Positions 15,440 to 22,580 of a stretch of 35,201 nt of DNA are shown here, piece by piece (position 1 is the stretch's first letter; every line of letters starts with the position of its first letter). Position numbers and translations under genes: made by a program. Under the pieces are notes generated by a model, which saw only the letters and a program-made list of their open reading frames with translations, was not told where the DNA came from and ran no database searches. Origin of the DNA: Candidatus Nanopelagicales bacterium (GTDB lineage: Bacteria > Actinomycetota > Actinomycetes > S36-B12 > CAIYMF01); contig JALOLH010000009.1 of assembly GCA_025456065.1 (NCBI GenBank), forward strand, positions 1 through 35,201. The letters are read 5' to 3'.

Positions 15440-16861
15440 TCAGTGCAGCTCGCCGGACTCCACGTGGTGCCGCCACCAGTACTGGCCCTCCTGGGGCAGC
15501 GTGTGGATCGGGTCGTAGTACCGGTAGGTGCGCTCCAGCGCGTGCGGGTCGGCGAACTCGATGCCCGTGCGGTAGTTCTTGGTCCACTGCGAGATCCCGA
15601 GGATCCGGTCGTAGCTGTGCACCTGATGCACCCAGCGCTTGCCGACGAACGGGACGTCGCACACGATCCGCGGGGTCGCGAACCCCGGCAGGTACCCCAT
15701 GATCGCGTGCTGCAGCTCCTGTGCCCGCTCCAGCGACACCCGCCAGTGCTCGGCGTTCGGGATCATGTCGCACATGTAGAAGTAGTAGGGCATGATCCCG
15801 GCGCCGTCGAGCAGCGTGAAGCAGAGGTCGAGCAGGTCGTTCGGGGTCGCGTTGACGCCCTCCATGAGCACGCCCTGGTTGCGCACGTCGCGCACGCCTG
15901 CCTCGAACATGGCCCGGACCGCCTCGGCCACCAGCGGGGTGATCGAGGCTGCGCTGTTCACGTGCGTGTGGATCGCCAGCGACACCCCCCTGGCCCGGGC
16001 CTTCCCCGCGACCCGGTGCATGCCGGCGACGACCTCCTCCTGCAGCCAGTGCTGGGGCAGCCCCATGAGTGCCTTGGTGGCCAGCCGGATGTCGCGGATG
16101 TGGTCGATGTCGAGCAGCTCGTCGAGGTAGGACTCCAGCCGGGGCCACGGCAGGTTCGCGACGTCGCCGCCCGAGACGACCACGTCGCGCACGTTGGGGT
16201 GGGTGCGCAGGTAGGCCATGTGGGCCGCCTGGCGGTCGACCGGCTTGAGCACCAGCTTGAACTTGTCCACGCTGGGGGTGGAGTTGCCCACGAGGTCCAT
16301 GCGGGTGCAGTGCCCGCAGTACTGCGGGCAGGTCGACAGCAGCTCGGCCAGGACCTTGGTCGGGTAGCGGTGGGTCAGCCCTTCGGCGACCCACATCGCC
16401 TGCTCGTGCAGGGAGTCGCGGGAGGCGAACGGGTGGCTGCCCCACTCCTCGAGCCGGTCGGAGAGCACGGGGAGCATGTAGCGCCGGATGGGGTCGGCGT
16501 AGAAGGCCTCGGTCAGCGACCCCGGGCCGGCCGGCTCGGTGCCGCGCAGCATCGTGTTGAGCATCTGCGGGGGCACGAGCATCGACATCGTGGCCCGCTG
16601 CTCGTGGTCGTCCTGCAGGTCCTGATAGACGCTGTCGTCGAGCAGGTCGCCCATGAGCGCGCGCAGCTGCCGCGGGTTCTTCACGCAGTGCGCCCGCTGC
16701 CACTGGGCCGAGCGCCACTCCTCCTCGGTCACGTCCGCCCAGCCCGGGAACCGGGTCCAGTCAGGCTCCTCGAGCAGCGTGCGCAGGTACATGTAGGGCT
16801 GCTCGGGCGCCCCCGCGTGTTGCTCGGCGGTGGGCAGGAACGGGTCAAGGATCTCCGTCAT
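15440..16861 (-). CDS. kamA: L-lysine 2,3-aminomutase KamA
   Basis: This 473-aa radical SAM, PLP-dependent enzyme converts L-lysine to L-beta-lysine, the first step of the aminomutase route. The iron-sulfur ligands form CPQYCGHC (C178, C182, C185), followed by the SGGD motif (230-233) that contacts SAM. D365 (YMCDMIP) and D402 (CDVPFVGK) occupy the positions of the two aspartates that bind the substrate epsilon-amino group in the clostridial enzyme, favouring lysine over glutamate. K408 is the likely PLP lysine, but the usual glycine-rich PGGGGK loop is replaced by a shorter PFVGK. The ATG at 16861 is 6 nt from a TAGGCT box, so the mRNA is probably leaderless. kdd diverges on the other strand. 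Confidence 0.9.
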   Translation of the reverse strand: MTEILDPFLPTAEQHAGAPEQPYMYLRTLLEEPDWTRFPGWADVTEEEWRSAQWQRAHCVKNPRQLRALMGDLLDDSVYQDLQDDHEQRATMSMLVPPQMLNTMLRGTEPAGPGSLTEAFYADPIRRYMLPVLSDRLEEWGSHPFASRDSLHEQAMWVAEGLTHRYPTKVLAELLSTCPQYCGHCTRMDLVGNSTPSVDKFKLVLKPVDRQAAHMAYLRTHPNVRDVVVSGGDVANLPWPRLESYLDELLDIDHIRDIRLATKALMGLPQHWLQEEVVAGMHRVAGKARARGVSLAIHTHVNSAASITPLVAEAVRAMFEAGVRDVRNQGVLMEGVNATPNDLLDLCFTLLDGAGIMPYYFYMCDMIPNAEHWRVSLERAQELQHAIMGYLPGFATPRIVCDVPFVGKRWVHQVHSYDRILGISQWTKNYRTGIEFADPHALERTYRYYDPIHTLPQEGQYWWRHHVESGELH

Positions 16862-16867
16862 CGCACC

Positions 16868-16873
16868 AGCCTA
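16868..16873 (-). promoter_or_regulatory. -10 box of leaderless kamA transcript
   Basis: On the minus strand TAGGCT lies 6 nt before the kamA ATG, the classic leaderless spacing. No good TTGACA-like -35 is visible, which would fit activator-dependent expression. Confidence 0.5.
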
Positions 16874-16875
16874 GC

Positions 16876-16886
16876 GCAATGATTGC
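16876..16886. promoter_or_regulatory. palindrome GCAATGATTGC in kamA-kdd divergent region
   Basis: A perfect 5-bp inverted repeat around a central G (GCAAT-G-ATTGC) lies immediately upstream of the kamA -10 box in the 103-bp gap between divergent kamA and kdd. It is A/T-rich relative to its surroundings and well placed for a shared operator. The nearby Lrp-family protein is one candidate ligand. On the plus strand a TACGCT (16935-16940) may be the kdd -10 box. Confidence 0.4.
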
Positions 16887-16964
16887 CCGTCTGCGGGCTG
16901 GCGCGCCGACTATTCTCCGGTGCTGCGTGGTCGATACGCTGGGGGTCGTCCGTCAGGAGGAGCC

Positions 16965-18023
16965 ATGAGCCGAACCGCCGATGCCGTGGGCGTCCATCGC
17001 GTCCTGGAGCCCGCCGGGGTGCTGCCCCAGGCGGCGTGGCGGCTCGATGCGAGCCCGCAGATCCGGCCCGACGAGGTGCGGGTGCGGGTCCGCCGGCTCA
17101 ACCTCGACGCGGCGTCGTTCACCCAGCTGCACGACAAGCACGCCGGTGACGGCGAGCGCGTCCGCGCCGAGGTGGCCGGGATCATCGCCAGCCGGGGCAA
17201 GATGCACAACCCGGTGACCGGCTCGGGCGGGATGCTGATCGGGGTCGTCGAGGAGGTCGGGCCGGACTCGCCGCTCGGGCTGCGGGTGGGGGACCGGGTG
17301 GCCACGCTGGTCTCCCTCACGCTGACCCCCCTGCGGATCGAGGACGAGTTGCGCGACTGGGACGGCCGCTCGGAGCAGGTGCCCTGCGACGGCACGGCGA
17401 TCCTCTTCCGGCGCTCGATCGTGGCGACCCTGCCGGAGGACCTGCCCGAGGAGCTGGCGATGTCGGTGAACGACGTCTGCGGCGCACCGGCCCTGACCGC
17501 CCGGGTCGTCCGGGCCTGCGTCGACCGGGGCGAGCGCCCGACCGTCGCCGTCCTCGGCGCGGCCGGCAAGAGCGGCTCGCTGAGCCTGGTCGCGGCGCGC
17601 CGGGAGGGCGCCGGGCGGACCGTCGGCATCGTCCCGGTCGAGCGTGAGGCGGCGATGCTCCGGGATGCCGGGCTGGCCGACGTGGTGGCCCTGGCCGACG
17701 CCCGTGACCCGGTCGGGGTCGCGGAGGCGGTGGCGGGTGCCCTCGGGGCGCCGGCGGACATCACCATCGTGTGCGTCACGGTCCCGGGCTGCGAGCACGG
17801 CGCGGTCCTGGCCACCGCGGAGGGCGGCACGATCGTCTTCTTCTCGATGGCCACCTCGTTCACCGCCGCCGCGCTCGGGGCCGAGGGCCTCGCCGCGGAC
17901 GTCACGATGCTGATCGGGAACGGCTACACCCGCGGGCACGCGGCCTACGCCCTGGACCTGCTGCGCTCGGAGCCGGCGCTCAAGGCCCTGTTCGAGGCTC
18001 GGCTGGCGGCGGCCCACCCATGA
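16965..18023 (+). CDS. kdd: L-erythro-3,5-diaminohexanoate dehydrogenase Kdd
   Basis: Kdd oxidises L-erythro-3,5-diaminohexanoate with NAD(P)+ to 5-amino-3-oxohexanoate, releasing ammonia. The 352-aa product carries segments characteristic of Kdd: GVHRVLEPAGVLPQ near the N-terminus, LNLDAASFTQL, NPVTGSGGMLIGVVEEVG, RVATLVSLTLTPLRI, and a Rossmann nucleotide site TVAVLGAAGKSGSL in the second half. The ATG is selected because AGGAGG lies 4 nt upstream. It is the first gene of a plus-strand operon; its stop overlaps the amidohydrolase start (ATGA). Divergent kamA supplies the upstream step. Confidence 0.93.
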   Translation: MSRTADAVGVHRVLEPAGVLPQAAWRLDASPQIRPDEVRVRVRRLNLDAASFTQLHDKHAGDGERVRAEVAGIIASRGKMHNPVTGSGGMLIGVVEEVGPDSPLGLRVGDRVATLVSLTLTPLRIEDELRDWDGRSEQVPCDGTAILFRRSIVATLPEDLPEELAMSVNDVCGAPALTARVVRACVDRGERPTVAVLGAAGKSGSLSLVAARREGAGRTVGIVPVEREAAMLRDAGLADVVALADARDPVGVAEAVAGALGAPADITIVCVTVPGCEHGAVLATAEGGTIVFFSMATSFTAAALGAEGLAADVTMLIGNGYTRGHAAYALDLLRSEPALKALFEARLAAAHP

Positions 18024-19684
18024 GGCTGCTGCTGCGGGGCGGCCCGGTCCACGCACCGGCGGTGCCCGGTGCCGACGCGATGCTGGTCGTCGACGACCGG
18101 ATCGCGTGGATCGGACCTGCGTCGGGGGCCGCGGTGCACGCGGCGGACGCCGACGCCGTCGAGCTGGACGGCGCCCTGGTCGCGCCCGCCTTCGTCGACG
18201 CCCACGCCCACCACACGATGACCGGCCTGACGCTGCTGGGGCTGGACCTGCGCGGCGTGCCCAGCCGACAGGCGCTGCTCGACGCCGTGAGGGCGCAGGC
18301 GCGGCGGACCCGGGGCCGGCCGATCCTCGGCCACGGCTGGGACGAGACGGCCTGGCCCGACGAGACCCTGCCGACCCGTGCCGAGCTCGACCGGGCCAGC
18401 TGGGGATCGGTCGTCTACCTCTCGCGGATCGACGTGCACTCGGCGGTGGCGTCGAGCGCCCTGCTCGCGCTGCTGCCCGGCCTCACCGCGACTCCCGGGT
18501 ACGAGCCCGCTGGGCGCCTCACCGGCGACGCCCACCACCTGGTGCGCCGGCACCTCACCGAGGAGCTGCCGGGGGGCCTGCGGGGCGCCGCCCAGCGGGC
18601 GGCCCGGGCGCACGCCGCCGAGCAGGGCGTCGTGGCCCTGCACGAGGCGGCGGGCCCCGACATCAACGGTGCCGAGGACCTGCGGGCCCTGCTGGCGCTG
18701 GCCGCCGCCGAGCCCGGGCCCGACGTCGTCGGCTACTGGGGCCGCCCGGGCGTCGCCGGGGTCCGCGAGGCCATCGACCTCGGGGCCGTCGGGGTGGCCG
18801 GCGACCTGTTCGTCGACGGAGCCATCGGGTCGGGCACCGCCTGGTTGCACGCGCCGTACGCCGACAGCCCGGGGACGGGCAACCGCTACCTCGACGGCGA
18901 GGCGATCACCGAGACGCTCGTGGCCGCGACCGAGGCGGGACTCCAGGCCGGCTTCCACGCGATCGGCGACGCCGCGCTCGACGCGGTGGCCGAGGGCCTG
19001 CGGCAGGCCGTCGTGCGCTGCGGCCAGCCGGCGGTCCGTGCGGCCCGCCATCGCGTCGAGCACGTCACGATGGCCGGCCCGGACCTGCCGGGGGTCCTGG
19101 CCGCGGCCGGCGCGGTCGCCAGCGTCCAGCCGCTGTTCGACGCGACGTGGGGGGCCCCGGGCGGGGCCTACAGCCGCAGGCTCGGCCCCGACCGGGCCGC
19201 TGGGCTGCACGACTTCGCCGCGCTGGTCCGGGCCGGGGTCTCGCTGGCCCTCGGCTCGGACAGCCCGGTGACGCCCATCGCGCCCTGGGAGTGGGTGCGC
19301 GCGGCGATGTGGCACCACAACCCGGCGGCGCGCCTGAGCGGCCGGGCCGCCTTCGCGGCCGCCACCCGCGGGGGCTGGCGGGCCGCGCGCCGCGACGACG
19401 CCGGGGTGCTCGCCGTCGGAGCCCCGGCCACCTTCGCCGTGTGGGCGGTCGAGGAGCTCGCCGTGCAGGCACCGGACGCCCGGGTCGCCAACTGGAGCAC
19501 CGACCCCCGATCGGGCACGCCCGGGCTGCCGCGCCTCGATCCGGGGACACCGGCCCCGAGCTGCCTGGCCACCGTGCTCGACGGCCGCGTGCTGTACGTC
19601 GCCGGGGACGCCGAGCTCGCCGGCCAGCTGGGACCGGGCACGGCGGGCGAGCACCCGTGCGGATCTGGGAGCGTGGCGCCATGA
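18020..19684 (+). CDS. YtcJ-like metal-dependent amidohydrolase
   Basis: The 554-aa protein has amidohydrolase-superfamily features: an N-terminal beta-sandwich (RLLLRGGPVHAP, IAWIGPAS), metal ligands DAHAHH, further ligands in HAIGDAA and HRVEH, and LGSDSPV. In YtcJ-like proteins I remember a Lys before the LFxDG motif (bridging carboxylated lysine); here the sequence reads GDLFVDGAIGS, with Asp at that place. Members hydrolyse N-acyl or cyclic amide bonds. It lies between kdd and kamD with ATGA overlaps on both sides, so it is clearly part of the lysine operon although it is not a known step. Hydrolysis of a lactam, or of an N-acylated pathway intermediate, is a guess. The ATG is chosen from the overlap with the kdd stop. 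Confidence 0.85.
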   Translation: MRLLLRGGPVHAPAVPGADAMLVVDDRIAWIGPASGAAVHAADADAVELDGALVAPAFVDAHAHHTMTGLTLLGLDLRGVPSRQALLDAVRAQARRTRGRPILGHGWDETAWPDETLPTRAELDRASWGSVVYLSRIDVHSAVASSALLALLPGLTATPGYEPAGRLTGDAHHLVRRHLTEELPGGLRGAAQRAARAHAAEQGVVALHEAAGPDINGAEDLRALLALAAAEPGPDVVGYWGRPGVAGVREAIDLGAVGVAGDLFVDGAIGSGTAWLHAPYADSPGTGNRYLDGEAITETLVAATEAGLQAGFHAIGDAALDAVAEGLRQAVVRCGQPAVRAARHRVEHVTMAGPDLPGVLAAAGAVASVQPLFDATWGAPGGAYSRRLGPDRAAGLHDFAALVRAGVSLALGSDSPVTPIAPWEWVRAAMWHHNPAARLSGRAAFAAATRGGWRAARRDDAGVLAVGAPATFAVWAVEELAVQAPDARVANWSTDPRSGTPGLPRLDPGTPAPSCLATVLDGRVLYVAGDAELAGQLGPGTAGEHPCGSGSVAP

Positions 19685-21258
19685 GGCTGCAGCTGGATCC
19701 CACGCAGGTGGCGCGCGCCCGGGCCCTGGCCGCGTCAGCCGCGGCCCCGGTCCTGACGCTCACCCAGCAGCACACGACCGTCTCCATCGAACGGGCCGTG
19801 CTGCGCATGGCCGGGCTCGAGGGCGCCGACGCCGAGGGCATCCCCTGGGTGAACCGGCTGGCCGACGCGGTCGCGGAGCAGGTGGGCCTGCAGCACGGGA
19901 TCGCCCTGCCGGTCTGGGACGCCCTGCAGGCGCAGCGCCGGGCCGACATCGCGGTCGGCGCCGACCCCCTGCGCACGCTCGCGCAGCGGGCAGCCGCGGG
20001 TTCGGTGGAGTTCCGGGTCCCGCAGGGACGGGCCGCGGCCGCGGCGACCTCCGGGGCGGTGCGTGCCGCCCGCGCCGGCGTGCGCCGCATCGACCGGCAG
20101 CGTCGGGCCCGGGAGCGCCTCGTCGCGCGGTACCCGGTGGACCACCGCCCGTGGATCTACCTGATCGTGGCGACCGGCGACATCCACGAGGACGTCCCCC
20201 AGGCGCAGGCCGCGGCCCGCGAGGGGGCTGACATCATCGCGGTGATCCGCTCCACGGGACAGTCGCTGCTCGACTACGTCCCGGAGGGCGCCACCCGTGA
20301 GGGGTATGCCGGCACGTACGCGACGCAGGAGAACTTCCGCATCATGCGGGCGGCCCTCGACGACGTGTCGAAGGAGCTGGGCCGCTACGTGCGGCTGACC
20401 AACTACGCCTCCGGGCTGTGCATGCCGGAGATCGCCACGCTGGCCGGCCTCGAGCGGCTCGACATGATGCTCAACGACTCGATGTACGGGATCCTCTTCC
20501 GCGACATCAACCCGATCAGGACCTTCACCGACCAGCACTTCGCCCGGCAGGTGCACGCCCGGGCGGGCATCATCATCAACACCGGCGAGGACAACTACCT
20601 GACCACCGCGGACGCCGTGGACGCCGCGCACACCGTCACGGTCAGCCAGCTGCTCAACGAGCACTTCGCCAAGCAGGCCGGGCTCGAGGACTGGCAGCTC
20701 GGCCTGGGCCACGCGTTCGAGATCAACCCCGACCTGCCGGACTCGTTCCGCCTGGAGCTCGCCCACGCGCTGCTCGCCCGGACGCTGTTCCCGGACGCCC
20801 CGCTGAAGTGGATGCCGCCGACCAAGCACATGACCGGCGACATCTTCCGCGGCTACCTGCTCGACGCCTTCTTCAACCTCGCCGGGGTGCTGACCGGCCA
20901 GGGCATCCTGCTGGTCGGCATGATGACCGAGGCGGTGGTGACGCCGTGGCTGTCCGACCGGGACCTCGCGCTGCAGAACGTGCGCTACGTGATGAACGCG
21001 GCCGGTCGGCTGGGGGAGGACCTCGCCCCGGCCGACGACGGGTTCATCGCAACCCGGGCACGGCACGTGCTCGACGAGGCCGTCGAGCTGCTCGAGCGCA
21101 TCGACGACGACGGGCTGCTCGACGCGATCGCCGACGGCACGTTCGGCCTGATGCGCCGGCCCGCGGACCGCGGCAAGGGCCTGGAGGGCGTGCTGCCGCG
21201 GGCCGACGACTACTGCAACCCCGTCGCCACGGTGCTCGCCGAGGGAACCGCCTCATGA
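19681..21258 (+). CDS. kamD: lysine 5,6-aminomutase alpha subunit KamD
   Basis: KamD is the large, TIM-barrel subunit of the adenosylcobalamin- and PLP-dependent aminomutase that moves the terminal amino group of L-beta-lysine (or D-lysine) to the penultimate carbon. The 525-aa length fits. Recognisable family segments include WIYLIVATGDIHEDVPQAQAAAREGADIIAVIRSTGQSLLDYVPEG, GYAGTYATQENFRIMR, LTNYASGLCMPEIA, MMLNDSMYGILFRDIN, and LKWMPPTKHMTGDIF. The ATG overlaps the amidohydrolase stop (ATGA). In related clusters kamE follows at once; here a 46-codon ORF intervenes. Confidence 0.95.
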   Translation: MRLQLDPTQVARARALAASAAAPVLTLTQQHTTVSIERAVLRMAGLEGADAEGIPWVNRLADAVAEQVGLQHGIALPVWDALQAQRRADIAVGADPLRTLAQRAAAGSVEFRVPQGRAAAAATSGAVRAARAGVRRIDRQRRARERLVARYPVDHRPWIYLIVATGDIHEDVPQAQAAAREGADIIAVIRSTGQSLLDYVPEGATREGYAGTYATQENFRIMRAALDDVSKELGRYVRLTNYASGLCMPEIATLAGLERLDMMLNDSMYGILFRDINPIRTFTDQHFARQVHARAGIIINTGEDNYLTTADAVDAAHTVTVSQLLNEHFAKQAGLEDWQLGLGHAFEINPDLPDSFRLELAHALLARTLFPDAPLKWMPPTKHMTGDIFRGYLLDAFFNLAGVLTGQGILLVGMMTEAVVTPWLSDRDLALQNVRYVMNAAGRLGEDLAPADDGFIATRARHVLDEAVELLERIDDDGLLDAIADGTFGLMRRPADRGKGLEGVLPRADDYCNPVATVLAEGTAS

Positions 21259-21395
21259 GCGCCACCCGTCCCGTCGTGTCAGGGAACCGGTCGCCGCATC
21301 CGACGGATCCCATGACACGAGCAGGTGGGGCGCCGGAAGCAGGTGTGTCGCGGGCGGCACGTGTGTCGCGGGCGGCGGGGGTGGTCCCGCGATGA
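21255..21395 (+). CDS. 46-codon ORF between kamD and kamE
   Basis: ATG at 21255 overlaps the kamD stop (ATGA) and the TGA at 21393-21395 overlaps the kamE start in the same way, so the frame is linked to both neighbours. The predicted peptide is basic, with no Asp, one Glu and no obvious fold; its C-terminal third contains a six-residue repeat (GVSRAA, RVSRAA). No Shine-Dalgarno sequence beyond the coupling is visible. It coincides with a 131-bp insert-like segment carrying a hairpin and an 18-bp tandem repeat. It may be a genuine coupling peptide, or just a passable frame that keeps ribosomes moving through the insert. I recognise no homologue. Confidence 0.4.
   Translation: MSATRPVVSGNRSPHPTDPMTRAGGAPEAGVSRAARVSRAAGVVPR
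21274..21320. repeat. hairpin-forming inverted repeat between kamD and kamE
   Basis: TCGTGTCA (21274-21281) pairs perfectly with TGACACGA (21313-21320). The stem continues through GGGA/TCCC with a one-base bulge, then a further six pairs (21287-21293 with 21301-21306, one bulged G), closing on a 7-nt loop. This is one of the strongest local structures in the cluster, and it lies inside a translated operon between two subunits of one enzyme. Confidence 0.7.
21321..21374. repeat. three degenerate 18-bp tandem units
   Basis: Units at 21321-21338, 21339-21356 and 21357-21374 share the pattern GCRSGTGKGKCGCSGGMR. The last two are nearly identical (a 16-bp exact match at 21343-21358 and 21361-21376). 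The unit is a multiple of three, so copy number could change without disturbing the frame. Confidence 0.65.
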
Positions 21396-22132
21396 GCCGG
21401 GTCATCCGCCCGTATGGCGACGCCACCGGGGACGGCATGGTGCAGGTGTCGTTCACCCTGCCGATCCCGCACGACAAGCGGGCCGAGGGGGCCGCCGCGC
21501 AGCTGGCCGCCAAGATGGGCATCGACCCGGCGCTCGTCGTGCACGCCAAGGCGATGGGCCCGGACTTCACGTTCTTCGTCGTCTACGGCCGGGTCAACCA
21601 CCTCGTCGAGCTCGACAAGGTCGTGGTGCTGGAGCGCGACTTCCCGCTGCTGACCCCGAAGGAGGTCAACGCGCGCATCAAGAAGCAGCTGCGGCGTCCG
21701 CTCGTCGTGGTCGGGGCCTGCATCGGGACCGATGCGCACACCGTCGGGATCGACGCGATCCTCAACATCAAGGGGTTCGCGGGGGAGAAGGGGCTGGAGT
21801 ACTACGCCGGCTTCGAGGTGCACAACCTCGGGGCGCAGGTGCCGGTGCCCGAGCTCGTCGAGGCGGCTGGCCGCGTGAAGGCCGACGCCGTCCTGGTCTC
21901 CCAGGTCGTGACCCAGCGCGATGCGCACCTGCACAACACCGAGGAGATGACCGCCGCGTTCCGCGAGGCCTTCCCGCGCGCCCGCCGACCCCTGCTCGTG
22001 GTGGGCGGGCCGCGTTTCGACGAGTCGATGGCCGAGCAGCTCGGCGTGGACCGGATCTTCGGGCGGGGCACGACGCCCGCGGAGGTCGCCTCCTACCTCG
22101 TGCACCGGATCGTGGGAGCGGGGTCGGCATGA
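21392..22132 (+). CDS. kamE: lysine 5,6-aminomutase beta subunit KamE
   Basis: KamE is the cobalamin-binding Rossmann subunit of the aminomutase. The 246-aa product contains the base-off B12 motif DAHTVG with H116, and K127 in NIKGF lies 11 residues further on, the same spacing as the clostridial enzyme's cobalt-binding His133 and PLP-binding Lys144. RPYGDATGDGMVQVSFTLP near the start and LVSQVVTQRDAHLHN are also typical. The N-terminus is about 15 residues shorter than the clostridial form. The start overlaps the stop of the 46-codon ORF (ATGA), and the stop overlaps the kal start. Confidence 0.95.
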   Translation: MSRVIRPYGDATGDGMVQVSFTLPIPHDKRAEGAAAQLAAKMGIDPALVVHAKAMGPDFTFFVVYGRVNHLVELDKVVVLERDFPLLTPKEVNARIKKQLRRPLVVVGACIGTDAHTVGIDAILNIKGFAGEKGLEYYAGFEVHNLGAQVPVPELVEAAGRVKADAVLVSQVVTQRDAHLHNTEEMTAAFREAFPRARRPLLVVGGPRFDESMAEQLGVDRIFGRGTTPAEVASYLVHRIVGAGSA

Positions 22133-22524
22133 GCACGCCACCGGGCGAGGGGATCGGCACGAGGGTCACGCATCGGCGCTACGTGCCGTACTCGCACGCG
22201 CACTATGCCGGCAATCTCGTCGACGGCGCCTACGTGCTGGCCCTGTTCGGCGACGTCGCGACCGAGCTGATGATCCGGCTCGACGGCGACGAGGGACTCT
22301 TCGCGTCGTACTCCGACGTGCAGTTCGTCGGCCCGCTGCGCGGCGGGGACGTCGTGGAGGTCTCAGCCGCCCTGGTGGGCCGCGGCCGGCGCAGCCGCGA
22401 GATCGCCTTCGAGGCGCACGTCGTGTGCCGCGGTGCCCCCGAGCGCGGGGCCAACGCCGCCGACGTCCTGCCCGAGCCGCTGCTCATCACCACCGCGCGC
22501 GGGACCGTGGTCGCCCCGGCCTGA
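22129..22524 (+). CDS. kal: 3-aminobutyryl-CoA ammonia-lyase Kal
   Basis: Kal removes ammonia from L-3-aminobutyryl-CoA to give crotonyl-CoA, the last dedicated step of the pathway. The 131-aa hotdog-fold protein shows the strongly conserved family block SHAHYAGNLVDGAYVLALFGDVATELMIRLDGDEGL (residues 22-57), followed by VQFVGPLRGGDVVEVSAALV and SREIAFEAHVV. The ATG overlaps the kamE stop (ATGA). Its presence makes sense only if a 3-keto-5-aminohexanoate cleavage enzyme is encoded elsewhere, because none is in this window. Confidence 0.93.
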   Translation: MSTPPGEGIGTRVTHRRYVPYSHAHYAGNLVDGAYVLALFGDVATELMIRLDGDEGLFASYSDVQFVGPLRGGDVVEVSAALVGRGRRSREIAFEAHVVCRGAPERGANAADVLPEPLLITTARGTVVAPA

Positions 22525-22580
22525 CCTCCGACGGCCCGTGGCATCCGGCGGGGCGGGCGACCAGCGGGGATGATGTGCCG

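Noticed and set aside
15440-16861. Glutamate 2,3-aminomutase or EpmB instead of lysine 2,3-aminomutase
   Set aside because: Both aspartates expected to bind the lysine side-chain amino group are present, and the neighbours are kamD, kamE, kdd and kal.
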